Shown here in pieces: positions 28,632 to 39,174 of a stretch of 64,000 nt of DNA. The stretch spans positions 27,790-91,789 of the forward strand of contig PCCK01000091.1 of the NCBI GenBank assembly GCA_002731695.1, in the 5' to 3' direction. The translations under genes and the position numbers were made by a program. A model generated the notes under the pieces. It worked only from the letters and a program-made list of their open reading frames with translations. It searched no databases and was not told the DNA's origin. The DNA is from Porticoccaceae bacterium. GTDB lineage: Bacteria > Pseudomonadota > Gammaproteobacteria > Pseudomonadales > Porticoccaceae. The stretch's first letter is position 1, and every line of letters starts with the position of its first letter.

Positions 28632-30110
28632 TTAAACGCTCGTAACTCTGAGGACTTCTTCAATAGTAGTAATCCCATCAGAAACAAGCTTAAATCCGGC
28701 TTCGCGAAGACTGAGAACTGTTCGACGCACAGCTTTTTCTAGTTCCAATTCTCCCGCTCCCTCATGAATGAGTGTTTGCAATTCGGAATCTATCGTAACT
28801 AGCTCAAACAAAGCTTGACGACCACTGTATCCAGTATTGCTACAACTCACGCAACCACACGAGCTATATATTTTCGTTTCGCTTGAGATTTGTAAAAGCG
28901 CTCTGTTGAACTCATCTGGCATCTCCGCTCGCCGACAATCAAAGCATAAAACACGCAGTAATCGCTGTGATAGAATGCCCCGTACCGTTGAAGCCAATAA
29001 AAAACTGTCAACGCCCAAATCCTGTAGTCGGGTGATTGCTCCGGACGCTGTGTTCGTATGCAATGTCGCGAATACCAAATGGCCAGTCAAACTAGCTTGT
29101 GTGGCAATCTCTGCTGTCTCACCATCTCTGATTTCTCCTATCAGAATTACATCTGGATCTTGACGCAAAATAGCCCGAAGCCCTCTTGCGAACGTCATGC
29201 CTGCACGCAAATTTATTTGAGTCTGACTCACACCGGGCAAGTCGTATTCCACTGGATCCTCAACGGTCATAATATTACGTTCATTCCGATCCATTTGCTG
29301 CAGTGCCGCGTACAGGGACGTAGTTTTACCTGAACCCGTTGGCCCAGTTACCAAGATAATGCCATGTGGCCTAACAATTAGCTCATCTAATTTAGATTTC
29401 ATTTCGCTGGGCATGCCTAAATCATTTACCTGCAGTTTACCCGCCTCCTTATCTAACAGACGCATAACTACCCGCTCCCCATGACTCGCCGGCATTGTAG
29501 AAACGCGTAAATCAATATTTTTCCCTCCCAACTTGATACTCATGCGACCATCTTGAGGCAACCTTTTTTCCGCAATATCCAGTTTGGACATCACTTTAAT
29601 TCGAGAAACCAAAAGGGGTATTATTTGAATAGACGGTTGCAAAACTGTACGAAGAACACCGTCCAAACGAAAACGAACTGAGGCTTTCTTTTCGTAAGAT
29701 TCAATATGAATATCAGAGGCTTTTTCCTTCAGTGACTCCGCAAAAATAGCGTTTAATAAACGAATTATCGGGGCATCGTTCTCGGAATCTAACAAATCAG
29801 CGGCCTCTTCTAGAGCAGTTGCCGCCGTCTCGATGTCCACAAACTCCTTTATATCCTCCATCACTGATAGAGAGGAGTGTGCCCTTCCGCTGTAAAGGTC
29901 ACTCAGAACAAGATCGAAGCTTTGGTTATCCTCATTTTCAAAATAGAACTCATCTCCATAAGCCCGTTTAACTTCTAAAATAGCCCAGAGTGGCGCGGTT
30001 GGGCTCAAAATCAAACGGTCTTTTTGTTCCGTTACCAAAAGCCTGTGGGAGCGCGCAAACTCATAGGGAAGTAAATGTCTTGCGTCTTCCATTCCGTTTC
30101 CTCCCTGCAT
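28632..30110 (-). CDS. gspE: type II secretion system ATPase GspE
   Basis: GPTGSGKTTSLYAAL Walker A, GEIRDGETAEIATQASLTGHLVFATLHTN, tetracysteine CFDC...CGCVSC; start may be the downstream ATG (MEDARHLL). Confidence 0.96.
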   Translation of the reverse strand: MQGGNGMEDARHLLPYEFARSHRLLVTEQKDRLILSPTAPLWAILEVKRAYGDEFYFENEDNQSFDLVLSDLYSGRAHSSLSVMEDIKEFVDIETAATALEEAADLLDSENDAPIIRLLNAIFAESLKEKASDIHIESYEKKASVRFRLDGVLRTVLQPSIQIIPLLVSRIKVMSKLDIAEKRLPQDGRMSIKLGGKNIDLRVSTMPASHGERVVMRLLDKEAGKLQVNDLGMPSEMKSKLDELIVRPHGIILVTGPTGSGKTTSLYAALQQMDRNERNIMTVEDPVEYDLPGVSQTQINLRAGMTFARGLRAILRQDPDVILIGEIRDGETAEIATQASLTGHLVFATLHTNTASGAITRLQDLGVDSFLLASTVRGILSQRLLRVLCFDCRRAEMPDEFNRALLQISSETKIYSSCGCVSCSNTGYSGRQALFELVTIDSELQTLIHEGAGELELEKAVRRTVLSLREAGFKLVSDGITTIEEVLRVTSV

Positions 30111-30152
30111 GGAGATTCTTAAAAATATGCTTGTTAGACGAACGAAAGGAGC

Positions 30153-30497
30153 CTAGTCCTTTTTTGGCTTGGCGGCTGCCATGGCCTGATATGGGAATGC
30201 GCTGATATTACTACCCCCAGCTTCCATAATTTTAGAGGCACCTTCCTTCTCCACTTCATCAATTCTCACTACAGATTGCATCGGAATGAAGCTTCTCTTT
30301 ACACCACTAAACTCAGTTTTTAATTTTTCTTCCGAAGGATCAACAATAACCTTAGTTCGCTCGCCAAACACAAATTCTTCAACCTCCAAGAACCCCCATA
30401 GATCACTTTGGAAAACATGCCTCGCGTATATCTCATATACCTCACGCTGATTAAAAAAAGTTATTTTGTATATGGCGTCGACAGGAGTTTCAGACAC
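30153..30497 (-). CDS. DUF1820 family protein
   Basis: YKITFFNQREVYEIYARHVFQSDLWGFLEVEEFVFGERTKVIVDPSEEKLKTEFSGVKRSFIPMQSVVRIDEVEKEG. Confidence 0.8.
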   Translation of the reverse strand: MSETPVDAIYKITFFNQREVYEIYARHVFQSDLWGFLEVEEFVFGERTKVIVDPSEEKLKTEFSGVKRSFIPMQSVVRIDEVEKEGASKIMEAGGSNISAFPYQAMAAAKPKKD

Positions 30498-30613
30498 GAT
30501 GTCTCTCTAATAAAATTAATTAACGAAAATTATATCACAGTAAAAAGTTGAAACATCTGTTTATGTTGTCAATTTTTGGTCGGAAGATATAATAACCTCC
30601 CTTTTTAAAGTTA

Positions 30614-31969
30614 ATGGTTCCTCTTCGAGATATGAAAGAATCTCAAAAAAAACTTCACATAGTTACTCACGGTTGTCAGATGAATGAGTATGACTCAGAA
30701 CGAATGCGTGACCTATTAGAAAAAAGCAATAATATGTTGCCCACGGAGGATCCGTTCGATGCAGATGTATTGCTTATCAATACTTGTTCAATTCGCGAAA
30801 AAGCACAAGAAAAAATGTTCCACCAATTGGGTCGATGGAAGCGACTAAAAAAGCAAAAACCAGACATAATCATAGGTGTCGGTGGTTGTGTAGCGAGTCA
30901 AGAGGGTGAAGCAATCGCAAGACGTGCTCCTTATGTTGATCTTATCTTTGGACCTCAAACCTTACACCGACTTCCTGAGCTAATTGGTAAGCAAAAGGGA
31001 GAGAAGTCAGCGATTGTGGATATCAGCTTCCCTGAAATCGAAAAATTTGATCGGTTACCGGCAAGAGAAGCTGATGGTGTCTCAGCTTTCGTATCTATAA
31101 TGGAAGGTTGCTCTAAATACTGTTCTTTTTGCGTCGTGCCGTATACTAGGGGTGAAGAGGTTAATCGACCGGCAGAAGACATACTGCGAGAAATCATGGA
31201 CCTTGCAGATCAGGGAGTACGAGAAGTTAATTTGCTTGGCCAAAATGTTAACGCATATTGCGGTAAATTGCCAAATGGCACTGTCTGCGATTTAGCTACA
31301 CTAATCATGCTTGTAGCGAAAATTGAGGGAGTCGATCGTATCCGGTACACCACCTCCCATCCTTTAGAATTCACTGACGCGTTAATAGAAGTATACTCAG
31401 CGGTACCAGAACTAGTGAGTCACTTGCATCTTCCGGTACAAAGCGGTTCAGACAAAATTTTAATGGCAATGAAACGAGGACATACTGCAATCGAGTATAA
31501 ATCAAAGATTCGCGCAATTCGAAAGCTCCGTCCCAATATAAGTATATCCTCTGACTTCATTGTTGGGTTTCCGGGGGAAACGGATCATGATTTTGCGGAT
31601 ACGATGAAACTAATTGAGGACATAGGGTTTGACGCGTCGTTCAGCTTTGCGTATAGCCCGCGTGCGGGCACGCCTGCAGCCAATCTACCAAATCAAGTGT
31701 CAGAGAAAATAAAAAGAACCCGCCTTTCTATACTTCAAACAAGCTTAAAAAAAAATGTCGCCAAGATCAGTGGCAGGATGATTGGAACTCATGAAAAAAT
31801 CCTTGTTATGGGTATATCTAAAAAAGATCCCAGACAGCTTCAAGGGCGGACAGAAAATAACCGAGTCCTCAACTTCATATCCAATGACCTTAGTTTGATT
31901 GGTCAGTTTGTTGAGACAAAAATAACTGAAGCTTTACCTAATTCACTTAGAGGGAAACTCGTCGACTGA
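30614..31969 (+). CDS. miaB: tRNA-2-methylthio-N6-dimethylallyladenosine synthase MiaB
   Basis: [17 protein letters not shown], radical [27 protein letters not shown]. Confidence 0.97.
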   Translation: MVPLRDMKESQKKLHIVTHGCQMNEYDSERMRDLLEKSNNMLPTEDPFDADVLLINTCSIREKAQEKMFHQLGRWKRLKKQKPDIIIGVGGCVASQEGEAIARRAPYVDLIFGPQTLHRLPELIGKQKGEKSAIVDISFPEIEKFDRLPAREADGVSAFVSIMEGCSKYCSFCVVPYTRGEEVNRPAEDILREIMDLADQGVREVNLLGQNVNAYCGKLPNGTVCDLATLIMLVAKIEGVDRIRYTTSHPLEFTDALIEVYSAVPELVSHLHLPVQSGSDKILMAMKRGHTAIEYKSKIRAIRKLRPNISISSDFIVGFPGETDHDFADTMKLIEDIGFDASFSFAYSPRAGTPAANLPNQVSEKIKRTRLSILQTSLKKNVAKISGRMIGTHEKILVMGISKKDPRQLQGRTENNRVLNFISNDLSLIGQFVETKITEALPNSLRGKLVD

Positions 31970-32079
31970 ACTCTAATAAAAAACGAATTGCTAATATTAC
32001 AGTTAAAAAGGTTTACCACACCATTTATATCGCGTTATGCTTACTTTGAACTTTAGTATTGGAGGTTTAAGCAGTACTT

Positions 32080-33081
32080 TTGGAACACCTTTCACACCAG
32101 CCCGCGGCTAGTGCCATACTTGAGCCCTCAGATTCCAATCGCTTCGCTGCGCTGTGCGGTCAGTTCGATGAGAATATCCGATTCATTGAGAAGCGTTTGA
32201 ATGTACTCATTCGATTTCGTGAAACCATGATTTTAGTTTTTGGAAACGCTGAACCGTCTTGGCTCGCCACTAAGGTTCTCTGCCAACTATATGAACAAAC
32301 TGGATACTCAAGCGAAATTTCAATTAATGATGTGCATTTACAACTACACCAGAATGCGTCGGAGCAATCAATTAATGATTCAATCAACCCAATTATGACA
32401 AAATCTAACGTCGATTCTTTTCCGGTAGTCCGTACAAAAAAAAGAAATGTTAAACCGCGGGGTCTAAATCAGCAAAAGTACGTCCGTGCTTTACAAACTC
32501 ATGATGTTAATTTTGGAATTGGTCCTGCGGGTACTGGTAAGACCTTCCTTGCGGTCGCCTGCGCTGTCGAGGCGATACTTAGGAAAGATGTTGAAAAACT
32601 CGTTCTGGTGAGGCCCGCAGTTGAGGCTGGTGAACGGCTTGGCTTTTTACCCGGAGACCTAGCACAAAAAGTAGATCCATATCTTCGTCCTCTCTATGAT
32701 GCCCTCCATGAAATGATGGGATTCGACACAGTCGCGAAATTACAAGAGCGAAATATAATCGAAATCGCCCCTCTCGCCTACATGCGGGGTCGCACGCTTA
32801 ATAACGCCTTCATAATTCTTGATGAGAGTCAAAACACCACCCGAGAACAAATGAAAATGTTTCTTACACGGATTGGCTTTGGCTCCACCGCAGCAATAAC
32901 AGGTGACATCACACAAATTGATTTGCCTCAAGCTGTGCCCTCTGGCCTAGTGCATGCCTGCGGGGTCTTGAAAGACGTTAAAGATATAAGTTTTACATAC
33001 TTTTTTGGTCGGGATGTCGTAAGACATCCGGTAGTTCAATCTATAGTAGGCGCATATGAAAAACATGAAAAAGCAGAGTAA
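32080..33081 (+). CDS. ybeZ: PhoH-like protein (YbeZ)
   Basis: GPAGTGKTFLAVACAVEAI, LVRPAVEAGERLGFLPGDLAQKVDPYLRPLYDAL, IILDESQNTT; TTG start at 32080 follows GGAGGT. Confidence 0.95.
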   Translation: MEHLSHQPAASAILEPSDSNRFAALCGQFDENIRFIEKRLNVLIRFRETMILVFGNAEPSWLATKVLCQLYEQTGYSSEISINDVHLQLHQNASEQSINDSINPIMTKSNVDSFPVVRTKKRNVKPRGLNQQKYVRALQTHDVNFGIGPAGTGKTFLAVACAVEAILRKDVEKLVLVRPAVEAGERLGFLPGDLAQKVDPYLRPLYDALHEMMGFDTVAKLQERNIIEIAPLAYMRGRTLNNAFIILDESQNTTREQMKMFLTRIGFGSTAAITGDITQIDLPQAVPSGLVHACGVLKDVKDISFTYFFGRDVVRHPVVQSIVGAYEKHEKAE

Positions 33082-33091
33082 CTAAAAGCTC

Positions 33092-33568
33092 ATGTCACTA
33101 CGTCTCCATGTTCAAAGAGAGTTTAGATATCCACAAAAACCTAGTGACAAAGAGCTTACGCATTGGGCTAAGACTACTATCTCATTTTTGGCAGCTCCAA
33201 ATAGTACCCAAGAATTGACAATTCGAATAGTTGGCAAAGCTGAGAGCGCACGATTAAACAAGGCGTTTAGAGATAAAAGTTCTGCAACCAACGTGTTAGC
33301 ATTTCCATTCTGTGCTATAACTCCGTATCCCATAGCCATTTTGGGCGATCTATTAATGTGTGCTCCGATAATCAGGGAGGAAGCTGAAGCTCAAGGAAAA
33401 CAAATTAAAGCGCATTGGGCACATATACTAGTTCACGGATTACTACATTTACTGGGATTTGACCACAAAACTGATTCAGAAACCGAGGATATGGAATCCT
33501 TGGAGACAACAATCATGCTAAAGCTAGGATTCCCGCCGCCTTATGAGCTTATTGGCGACGCCGTTTAA
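33092..33568 (+). CDS. ybeY: endoribonuclease YbeY
   Basis: HILVHGLLHLLGFDH metal-binding motif; NVLAFPF. Confidence 0.95.
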   Translation: MSLRLHVQREFRYPQKPSDKELTHWAKTTISFLAAPNSTQELTIRIVGKAESARLNKAFRDKSSATNVLAFPFCAITPYPIAILGDLLMCAPIIREEAEAQGKQIKAHWAHILVHGLLHLLGFDHKTDSETEDMESLETTIMLKLGFPPPYELIGDAV

Positions 33569-33570
33569 CT

Positions 33571-34422
33571 ATGAATGACGAATTCAAAGAAAAAAAATCG
33601 GACGGTCTCGGCAGGATTAAGCGTTGGATAAAATCTTTCTTTCCTGGACCAACAAGCAGCAATGAAGTAGCAGAGATGTTGCGAAGTGCGCAGAGTGAGT
33701 CAGTCATTGATACGGGCGTCCTCAAAATGATGGAGGGGGCATTAAAAGTCTCGCATCTTCAGGCCAGAGAGATAATGATCCCGCGCTCACAGATGGTAAG
33801 CTTGGAACATAACTTAACTCTTAATTCAATTCTTGACATAGTTATTGATTCTCAACATTCGCGGTTCCCTGTATTTGGCGAGTCCTCCGATGATGTGTCT
33901 GGGATTTTACTCGCAAAAGAGCTACTACCATTATTACTCCGAGGGAAGAAGACATTTCAACTAAGTAGCTTTTTGAGACCAGCGACAATAATCCCTGAAA
34001 GTAAACGTCTTGACGTCCTTCTGAAGGAATTCCGCGAACACCGCTATCACATGGCTATCGTTGTGGACGAATACGGAGGAGTATCGGGGCTTCTGACTAT
34101 TGAAGATGTACTAGAAGAAATCGTCGGAGAAATTGAAGATGAAACTGATGAACAGGAAAGTGATCCGATACAATTAATAAGCGCCAATTTATTCTCGGTC
34201 TCCGCAATCACTGATATTGAAGTGTTTAACGAATTTTTTGATGTAGGATTGGCGGACGATGAATGTGACACGATTGGAGGATTAGTTCTGCAGGGTTTCG
34301 GTCGATTGCCAGACATTGACGAAGAAATCACAATAGGTGGATTCGATTTTAAAGTCACAAACGCGGATCGCCGTAAAATTATCTTTTTGTCGGTACGCCA
34401 ACATTTAACGAATGCTAAGTAA
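33571..34422 (+). CDS. corC: CBS-domain transporter-associated protein CorC (YbeX)
   Basis: VSHLQAREIMIPRSQMVSLE, HYHMAIVVDEYGGVSGLLTIEDVLEEIVGEIEDE. Confidence 0.95.
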   Translation: MNDEFKEKKSDGLGRIKRWIKSFFPGPTSSNEVAEMLRSAQSESVIDTGVLKMMEGALKVSHLQAREIMIPRSQMVSLEHNLTLNSILDIVIDSQHSRFPVFGESSDDVSGILLAKELLPLLLRGKKTFQLSSFLRPATIIPESKRLDVLLKEFREHRYHMAIVVDEYGGVSGLLTIEDVLEEIVGEIEDETDEQESDPIQLISANLFSVSAITDIEVFNEFFDVGLADDECDTIGGLVLQGFGRLPDIDEEITIGGFDFKVTNADRRKIIFLSVRQHLTNAK

Positions 34423-35905
34423 AGCGACATTTAAAAAACATTTATTACTCATGGTTGCCGGTTGTCTCGTCCCCCTAGGGCTCGCACCGTATGACATATG
34501 GGTTATTACATTACTATGCCTGACTTTTTTATACCAACAAATCACAACTCATAAGTCTGAGAAGATTATCTCGCTCGTTATCACTTTTAACTTAGGGGCT
34601 TTTCTTACTGGAACCAGTTGGGTCTTCGTCAGCATAAATAAATATGGCTTCGTGCCGGTACCATTTTCACTTATTGCTACTTTTTTTTTCTGTCTATTTT
34701 TGTCCTTTTTGAACTCTATTCCATTTGCCATATGGAGCAGGACTCCCCAAAACCGAGTATCTAGTGTACTTGCTTTTTCCTCCCTTTGGGTCCTCGGAGA
34801 GTGGTTACGAAGTTGGTTTTTAACCGGCTTCCCCTGGTTACTTGTTGGATATAGCCAGTCATCTAACTGGCTGAGCGGCTGGGCTACCATCGGGGGAGTC
34901 TTTTGGGTGAGTTTTATCTCAGCTTTAATTGCAGCTTGTATCTGGGAAATTTACCTAATACGCTCAAAACCAAAAGAAGTAATGCTAAGCTTTACACTAA
35001 TTTTATTCTTAGCGATAACGGGTGCAAATTTATTACACATGAATTGGACAAAACAGTCTGGAGATGTTCTTAAAGTTGCTTTAATACAGCCAAATATCGA
35101 TCAGCTACAAAAATGGTCTCTCGACAGCCGAAATCGCATCCTCAACCAACTCTCTGCACAATCTTCACTATATTGGGACCACGACTTGATAATCTGGCCA
35201 GAGGCAGCGATACCGATAATTCCCCAGAATGCAAACTTATTTTTGAGCAAAATCGGTCGTCGGGCCAGAGAGACTGGCACCACGCTGATAACCGGAATCC
35301 CGACTTATAATCCAAATACACAAAGATACCATAACTCTGCCCTCGCACTTGGAGAAAAAACTGGGCAATACGATAAAACCAAGTTGGTGCCATTCGGCGA
35401 GTATGTTCCAATGGACAACCTTTTACGAGGCCTTATTAGGTTCTTCGATCTTCCAATGTCTAATTTCTCCCGAGGTGAAAAGCATCAGGATCTTCTATCA
35501 GCCCATGGGCACAAAATTGCATCCGCCATTTGTTATGAAGTAGCGTATCCAGATCTCGTTGCAAATAACGCAATAGGAGCGAGTTTAATACTAACCATTA
35601 GTAATGACGCTTGGTTTGGAGATTCGTTAGCCCTTCCGCAACACCTGCAAATGGCACAGATGCGATCTATCGAATTGTCAAAACCAATAATTCGCGCAAC
35701 CAATAACGGGCTCTCCGCAACGATAGATCATAAAGGACGAATTATAAGTCAGCTCGACCCCTTCATTTCAACCGAACTCTCGGGGAGTATTCGGCCCATG
35801 TCAGGTCAAACTCCATTTGCAAAATTCGGTTCAATACCGTGTATCGCATTCTGCTCAATAGTGGTAATGTTCTTGGTATTTCTAAAATTAAGAGAAAAGT
35901 TTTGA
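34412..35905 (+). CDS. lnt: apolipoprotein N-acyltransferase
   Basis: GFPWLLVGYSQ; IQPNIDQLQKW; LIIWPEAAIP; KTKLVPFGEYVPM; ICYEVAYPDLV; NDAWFGDSLALPQHLQMAQMRSIE. Confidence 0.96.
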   Translation: MLSKATFKKHLLLMVAGCLVPLGLAPYDIWVITLLCLTFLYQQITTHKSEKIISLVITFNLGAFLTGTSWVFVSINKYGFVPVPFSLIATFFFCLFLSFLNSIPFAIWSRTPQNRVSSVLAFSSLWVLGEWLRSWFLTGFPWLLVGYSQSSNWLSGWATIGGVFWVSFISALIAACIWEIYLIRSKPKEVMLSFTLILFLAITGANLLHMNWTKQSGDVLKVALIQPNIDQLQKWSLDSRNRILNQLSAQSSLYWDHDLIIWPEAAIPIIPQNANLFLSKIGRRARETGTTLITGIPTYNPNTQRYHNSALALGEKTGQYDKTKLVPFGEYVPMDNLLRGLIRFFDLPMSNFSRGEKHQDLLSAHGHKIASAICYEVAYPDLVANNAIGASLILTISNDAWFGDSLALPQHLQMAQMRSIELSKPIIRATNNGLSATIDHKGRIISQLDPFISTELSGSIRPMSGQTPFAKFGSIPCIAFCSIVVMFLVFLKLREKF

Positions 35906-35920
35906 GGTGAATTAAATACA

Positions 35921-36460
35921 ATGTATGTGTCCCAAAAATCCTATGCATTCTATTCCATGTTCTGGATATTTTTATTATTCTGGAGCTCGCAATTGTCGTG
36001 TCTCGAAGCGGGCGACTTAGCGCCGGATTTTAGTCTCGAGGCCTCTGATGGAAAAACCTATCAGCTCAGCGAGGTCCTTAAGGAACATATAGTAGTAATT
36101 GCATGGTATCCTCGCGCATTTACCTCAGGATGCACCATAGAGTGTAAGTCCTTGGCAGAAAATGGGTATCTTATAAAAAAAATGCAAGTTGCATATTTCA
36201 TGGCGAGTGTGGACCCCTTGGTGAAAAATATTGATTTTGCGTTACAAAATGAAGCAGACTTCCCCATTTTAAGTGACCCCAGTAAAGAAACGGCGAAAAA
36301 ATATGAGGTCCTCACGATGGGACTTTTCGCAAAGAGACACACTTTTTATATCGATAAAAATAGAACGATATTATTTATTGACAGGAATGTCCGCCCTTCG
36401 CAATCGGCTCAAGATATTGCGGCAAAACTTAAAGAGTTAGGAGTAGGAATGCGTAGTTAG
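35921..36460 (+). CDS. exported peroxiredoxin (AhpC/TSA, Bcp/PrxQ-like)
   Basis: N-terminal signal-like segment; DLAPDFSLEASDGKTYQLSE; AWYPRAFTSGCTIECKSL peroxidatic cysteine context. Confidence 0.88.
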   Translation: MYVSQKSYAFYSMFWIFLLFWSSQLSCLEAGDLAPDFSLEASDGKTYQLSEVLKEHIVVIAWYPRAFTSGCTIECKSLAENGYLIKKMQVAYFMASVDPLVKNIDFALQNEADFPILSDPSKETAKKYEVLTMGLFAKRHTFYIDKNRTILFIDRNVRPSQSAQDIAAKLKELGVGMRS

Positions 36461-36591
36461 ATATAAATATTAAACACGCTTTTAATAAGTAAAATAACGC
36501 CTCCAACGAAAGCGAGACACCTGCGTTATATAAGTACTTCAGCGATATGAAACCTTAATTCATTCTGTAATCACCGTATCTGCGACTCAAA

Positions 36592-39174
36592 ATGATGACT
36601 GAAGAGCCCTATCTGCCAAAAAAAATCGAGGAAGAAGCCCAAAGATATTGGGAAGAAAAGGGAACCTTCGAAGTACACAAGGATGACAACAAAGAAAAAT
36701 TCTACTGTTTGGCGATGTTCCCATATCCAAGCGGAAAACTTCATATGGGCCACGTGAGAAATTATACTATCTCTGACGTAATCGCCAGATACCAACGTAT
36801 GCTCGGGAAAAATGTGCTGCATCCCATGGGTTGGGATTCATTCGGTTTGCCCGCAGAAAATGCTGCTATTCACAACAAGACCGCCCCAGCGCTCTGGACG
36901 CGAAAAAACATAGGGCACATGCGAGCTCAATTGAAAGCTCTTGGATATGGCATAGATTGGTCAAGAGAATTGAGTACCTGTGAGCCAGAGTACTATAAAT
37001 GGGAACAGTGGTTTTTTACAAAGCTTTATAAACGCGGTTTAGTGTATAAAAAAGTTAGCTCGGTAAACTGGTGCCCAAATGACGCTACAGTGCTCGCTAA
37101 CGAGCAGGTTATTGACGGTAGGTGTTGGCGTTGTGACGCGCTAGTGCAAAAAAAGGAAATACCTCAGTGGTTTATCCGTATCACGGATTATGCCGAGCAA
37201 TTATTAGAAGATTTAAACCAGCTAAATGAATGGCCTGAAAAAGTTGTGACTATGCAGCGTAACTGGATTGGCAAAAGTAACGGGCTTAATATTCGATTTC
37301 CTCTAATTAAACCAATATGTGGTTTGAATCACATAGAAGTATTTACCACGAGGCCAGACACCCTAATGGGTGTAACGTATTTATGTTTGGCGTCTGAACA
37401 CCCAATTGCGTTGAAACTTGCCGAGGCGAACTTAGAAATAGAGACATTCCTTCAACTTTGTGTCAAAGAAAGGTTCAGGGACCAAGTCACTGCAAATCCT
37501 GAGAAATTAGGCATTGATACCGGCATTCTAATAAAACACCCGCTGAGTGAAGAAAGGGTTCCCATCTGGATTACTAACTATGTACTGATGGAGTATGGCT
37601 CCGGAGCGGTTATGGCAGTACCTGCACATGATCAGAGAGATTATGAATTTGCCAAAAAATACAAATTACCGATAAAAAGTGTGATCAAAGGAACTGATAC
37701 ACAAAATAGGGCGAATACAGGCACTGGCACCCTTATAAATTCTGGCACTTATGATGGCACAAACTTTAAAACGGCGTTCAATATGATAGCGCGAGACCTG
37801 AGTGAACTTAACCTAGGCTCAATCGTTACCCGCTATCGATTAAGGGATTGGGGAATAAGCCGTCAAAGATACTGGGGAACTCCAATCCCAATGTACAATC
37901 TCCCATTTGGAGGCGAAATTCCAGTCCCTTTAGATCGGTTACCAGTACTTTTACCTGAAGATGTCATTATTGATGGCATTACCTCCCCCTTGAAGACTGA
38001 CATAGAGTGGCGAAAGACTAGTCATGATGGTCGAATGGTTGAGAGAGAAACAGATACTTTCGATACCTTTATGGAATCCTCTTGGTATTATGCTCGCTTC
38101 ACTTGTTCAAACACAGACGATGCAATGCTAAACTCGGAGTTAGCTAATTATTGGCTGCCAGTAGATCAGTATGTAGGCGGTATTGAACACGCAATTCTTC
38201 ATCTTCTGTATGCACGTTTCTTCCACAAGCTAATGCGCGATGATGGTATGGTGAATACTTCAGAGCCATTCAAAAGATTATTATGTCAAGGGATGGTTTT
38301 ATCCGAATCTTTTTACCGCGAAATTGATGGCCGAAAACGATGGCTTGCAAGTGATGAAGTCTCTGTAACGAAAAATTCTCATGGCGAGATTGAGAGTATT
38401 TTCGAAATCTCTACTGGCGCTAAGGTCTTTAGCGGCGGCATAACAAAAATGTCTAAATCGAAAAATAATGGTGTTGACCCGAAAGAAACAATAGATCGCT
38501 ATGGTGCTGATGCAGTTCGTATGTTCACAATGTTTGCAGCACCTCCTGAACAAACACTAGAGTGGAATAATGAGGGCGTAAAAGGAGCTGCGCGCTTTTT
38601 AAAAAAAATTTGGAACTTAGTATCAGTCCTCTCAATATCATCCCAAAAATTGTCAAATGATTTTAATGATTTAACCACTATACAAGCCGACCTGCGCCGA
38701 AAAACCCATGCAACGATAGCCAAAGTAAGTGATGACTTTGGGCGGCGCAATACGTTCAATACAGCGATCGCAGCTATTATGGAATTAATCAACGCAACAG
38801 GTAAACTTGAGTATAAAGATTCAAAAAGTTTTGCGGTATACCATGAGGCTCTGACGACTAGCCTGTTGCTACTTTCGCCAATTGCGCCTCATATCTGTCA
38901 TTCTTTATGGATGCGACTTGGTTTCAGCGAACCGATCGCTGATGCGTCATGGCCAATTGCAGATGAATCTATAATAAAAGAAAAAAGCAAAGAAATAGTA
39001 ATCCAGGTTAACGGGAAAGTGAGAGGAAAAATCAAAATTTCTGATGATTATTCCAAAGCAGAGCTAGAGAAACTTGCGTTCGAAGAACCAAACGTGCGCC
39101 GCTTCATTCTAAACTTGCAAGTAAGAAAGGTAATTTACATACCAGACAAACTTATAAATATTGTGACTAATTAA
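36592..39174 (+). CDS. leuS: leucyl-tRNA synthetase
   Basis: FPYPSGKLHMGHVRNYTISDVIARYQRM (HIGH), KMSKSKNNGVDPKETIDRYGADAVR (KMSKS). Confidence 0.98.
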   Translation: MMTEEPYLPKKIEEEAQRYWEEKGTFEVHKDDNKEKFYCLAMFPYPSGKLHMGHVRNYTISDVIARYQRMLGKNVLHPMGWDSFGLPAENAAIHNKTAPALWTRKNIGHMRAQLKALGYGIDWSRELSTCEPEYYKWEQWFFTKLYKRGLVYKKVSSVNWCPNDATVLANEQVIDGRCWRCDALVQKKEIPQWFIRITDYAEQLLEDLNQLNEWPEKVVTMQRNWIGKSNGLNIRFPLIKPICGLNHIEVFTTRPDTLMGVTYLCLASEHPIALKLAEANLEIETFLQLCVKERFRDQVTANPEKLGIDTGILIKHPLSEERVPIWITNYVLMEYGSGAVMAVPAHDQRDYEFAKKYKLPIKSVIKGTDTQNRANTGTGTLINSGTYDGTNFKTAFNMIARDLSELNLGSIVTRYRLRDWGISRQRYWGTPIPMYNLPFGGEIPVPLDRLPVLLPEDVIIDGITSPLKTDIEWRKTSHDGRMVERETDTFDTFMESSWYYARFTCSNTDDAMLNSELANYWLPVDQYVGGIEHAILHLLYARFFHKLMRDDGMVNTSEPFKRLLCQGMVLSESFYREIDGRKRWLASDEVSVTKNSHGEIESIFEISTGAKVFSGGITKMSKSKNNGVDPKETIDRYGADAVRMFTMFAAPPEQTLEWNNEGVKGAARFLKKIWNLVSVLSISSQKLSNDFNDLTTIQADLRRKTHATIAKVSDDFGRRNTFNTAIAAIMELINATGKLEYKDSKSFAVYHEALTTSLLLLSPIAPHICHSLWMRLGFSEPIADASWPIADESIIKEKSKEIVIQVNGKVRGKIKISDDYSKAELEKLAFEEPNVRRFILNLQVRKVIYIPDKLINIVTN

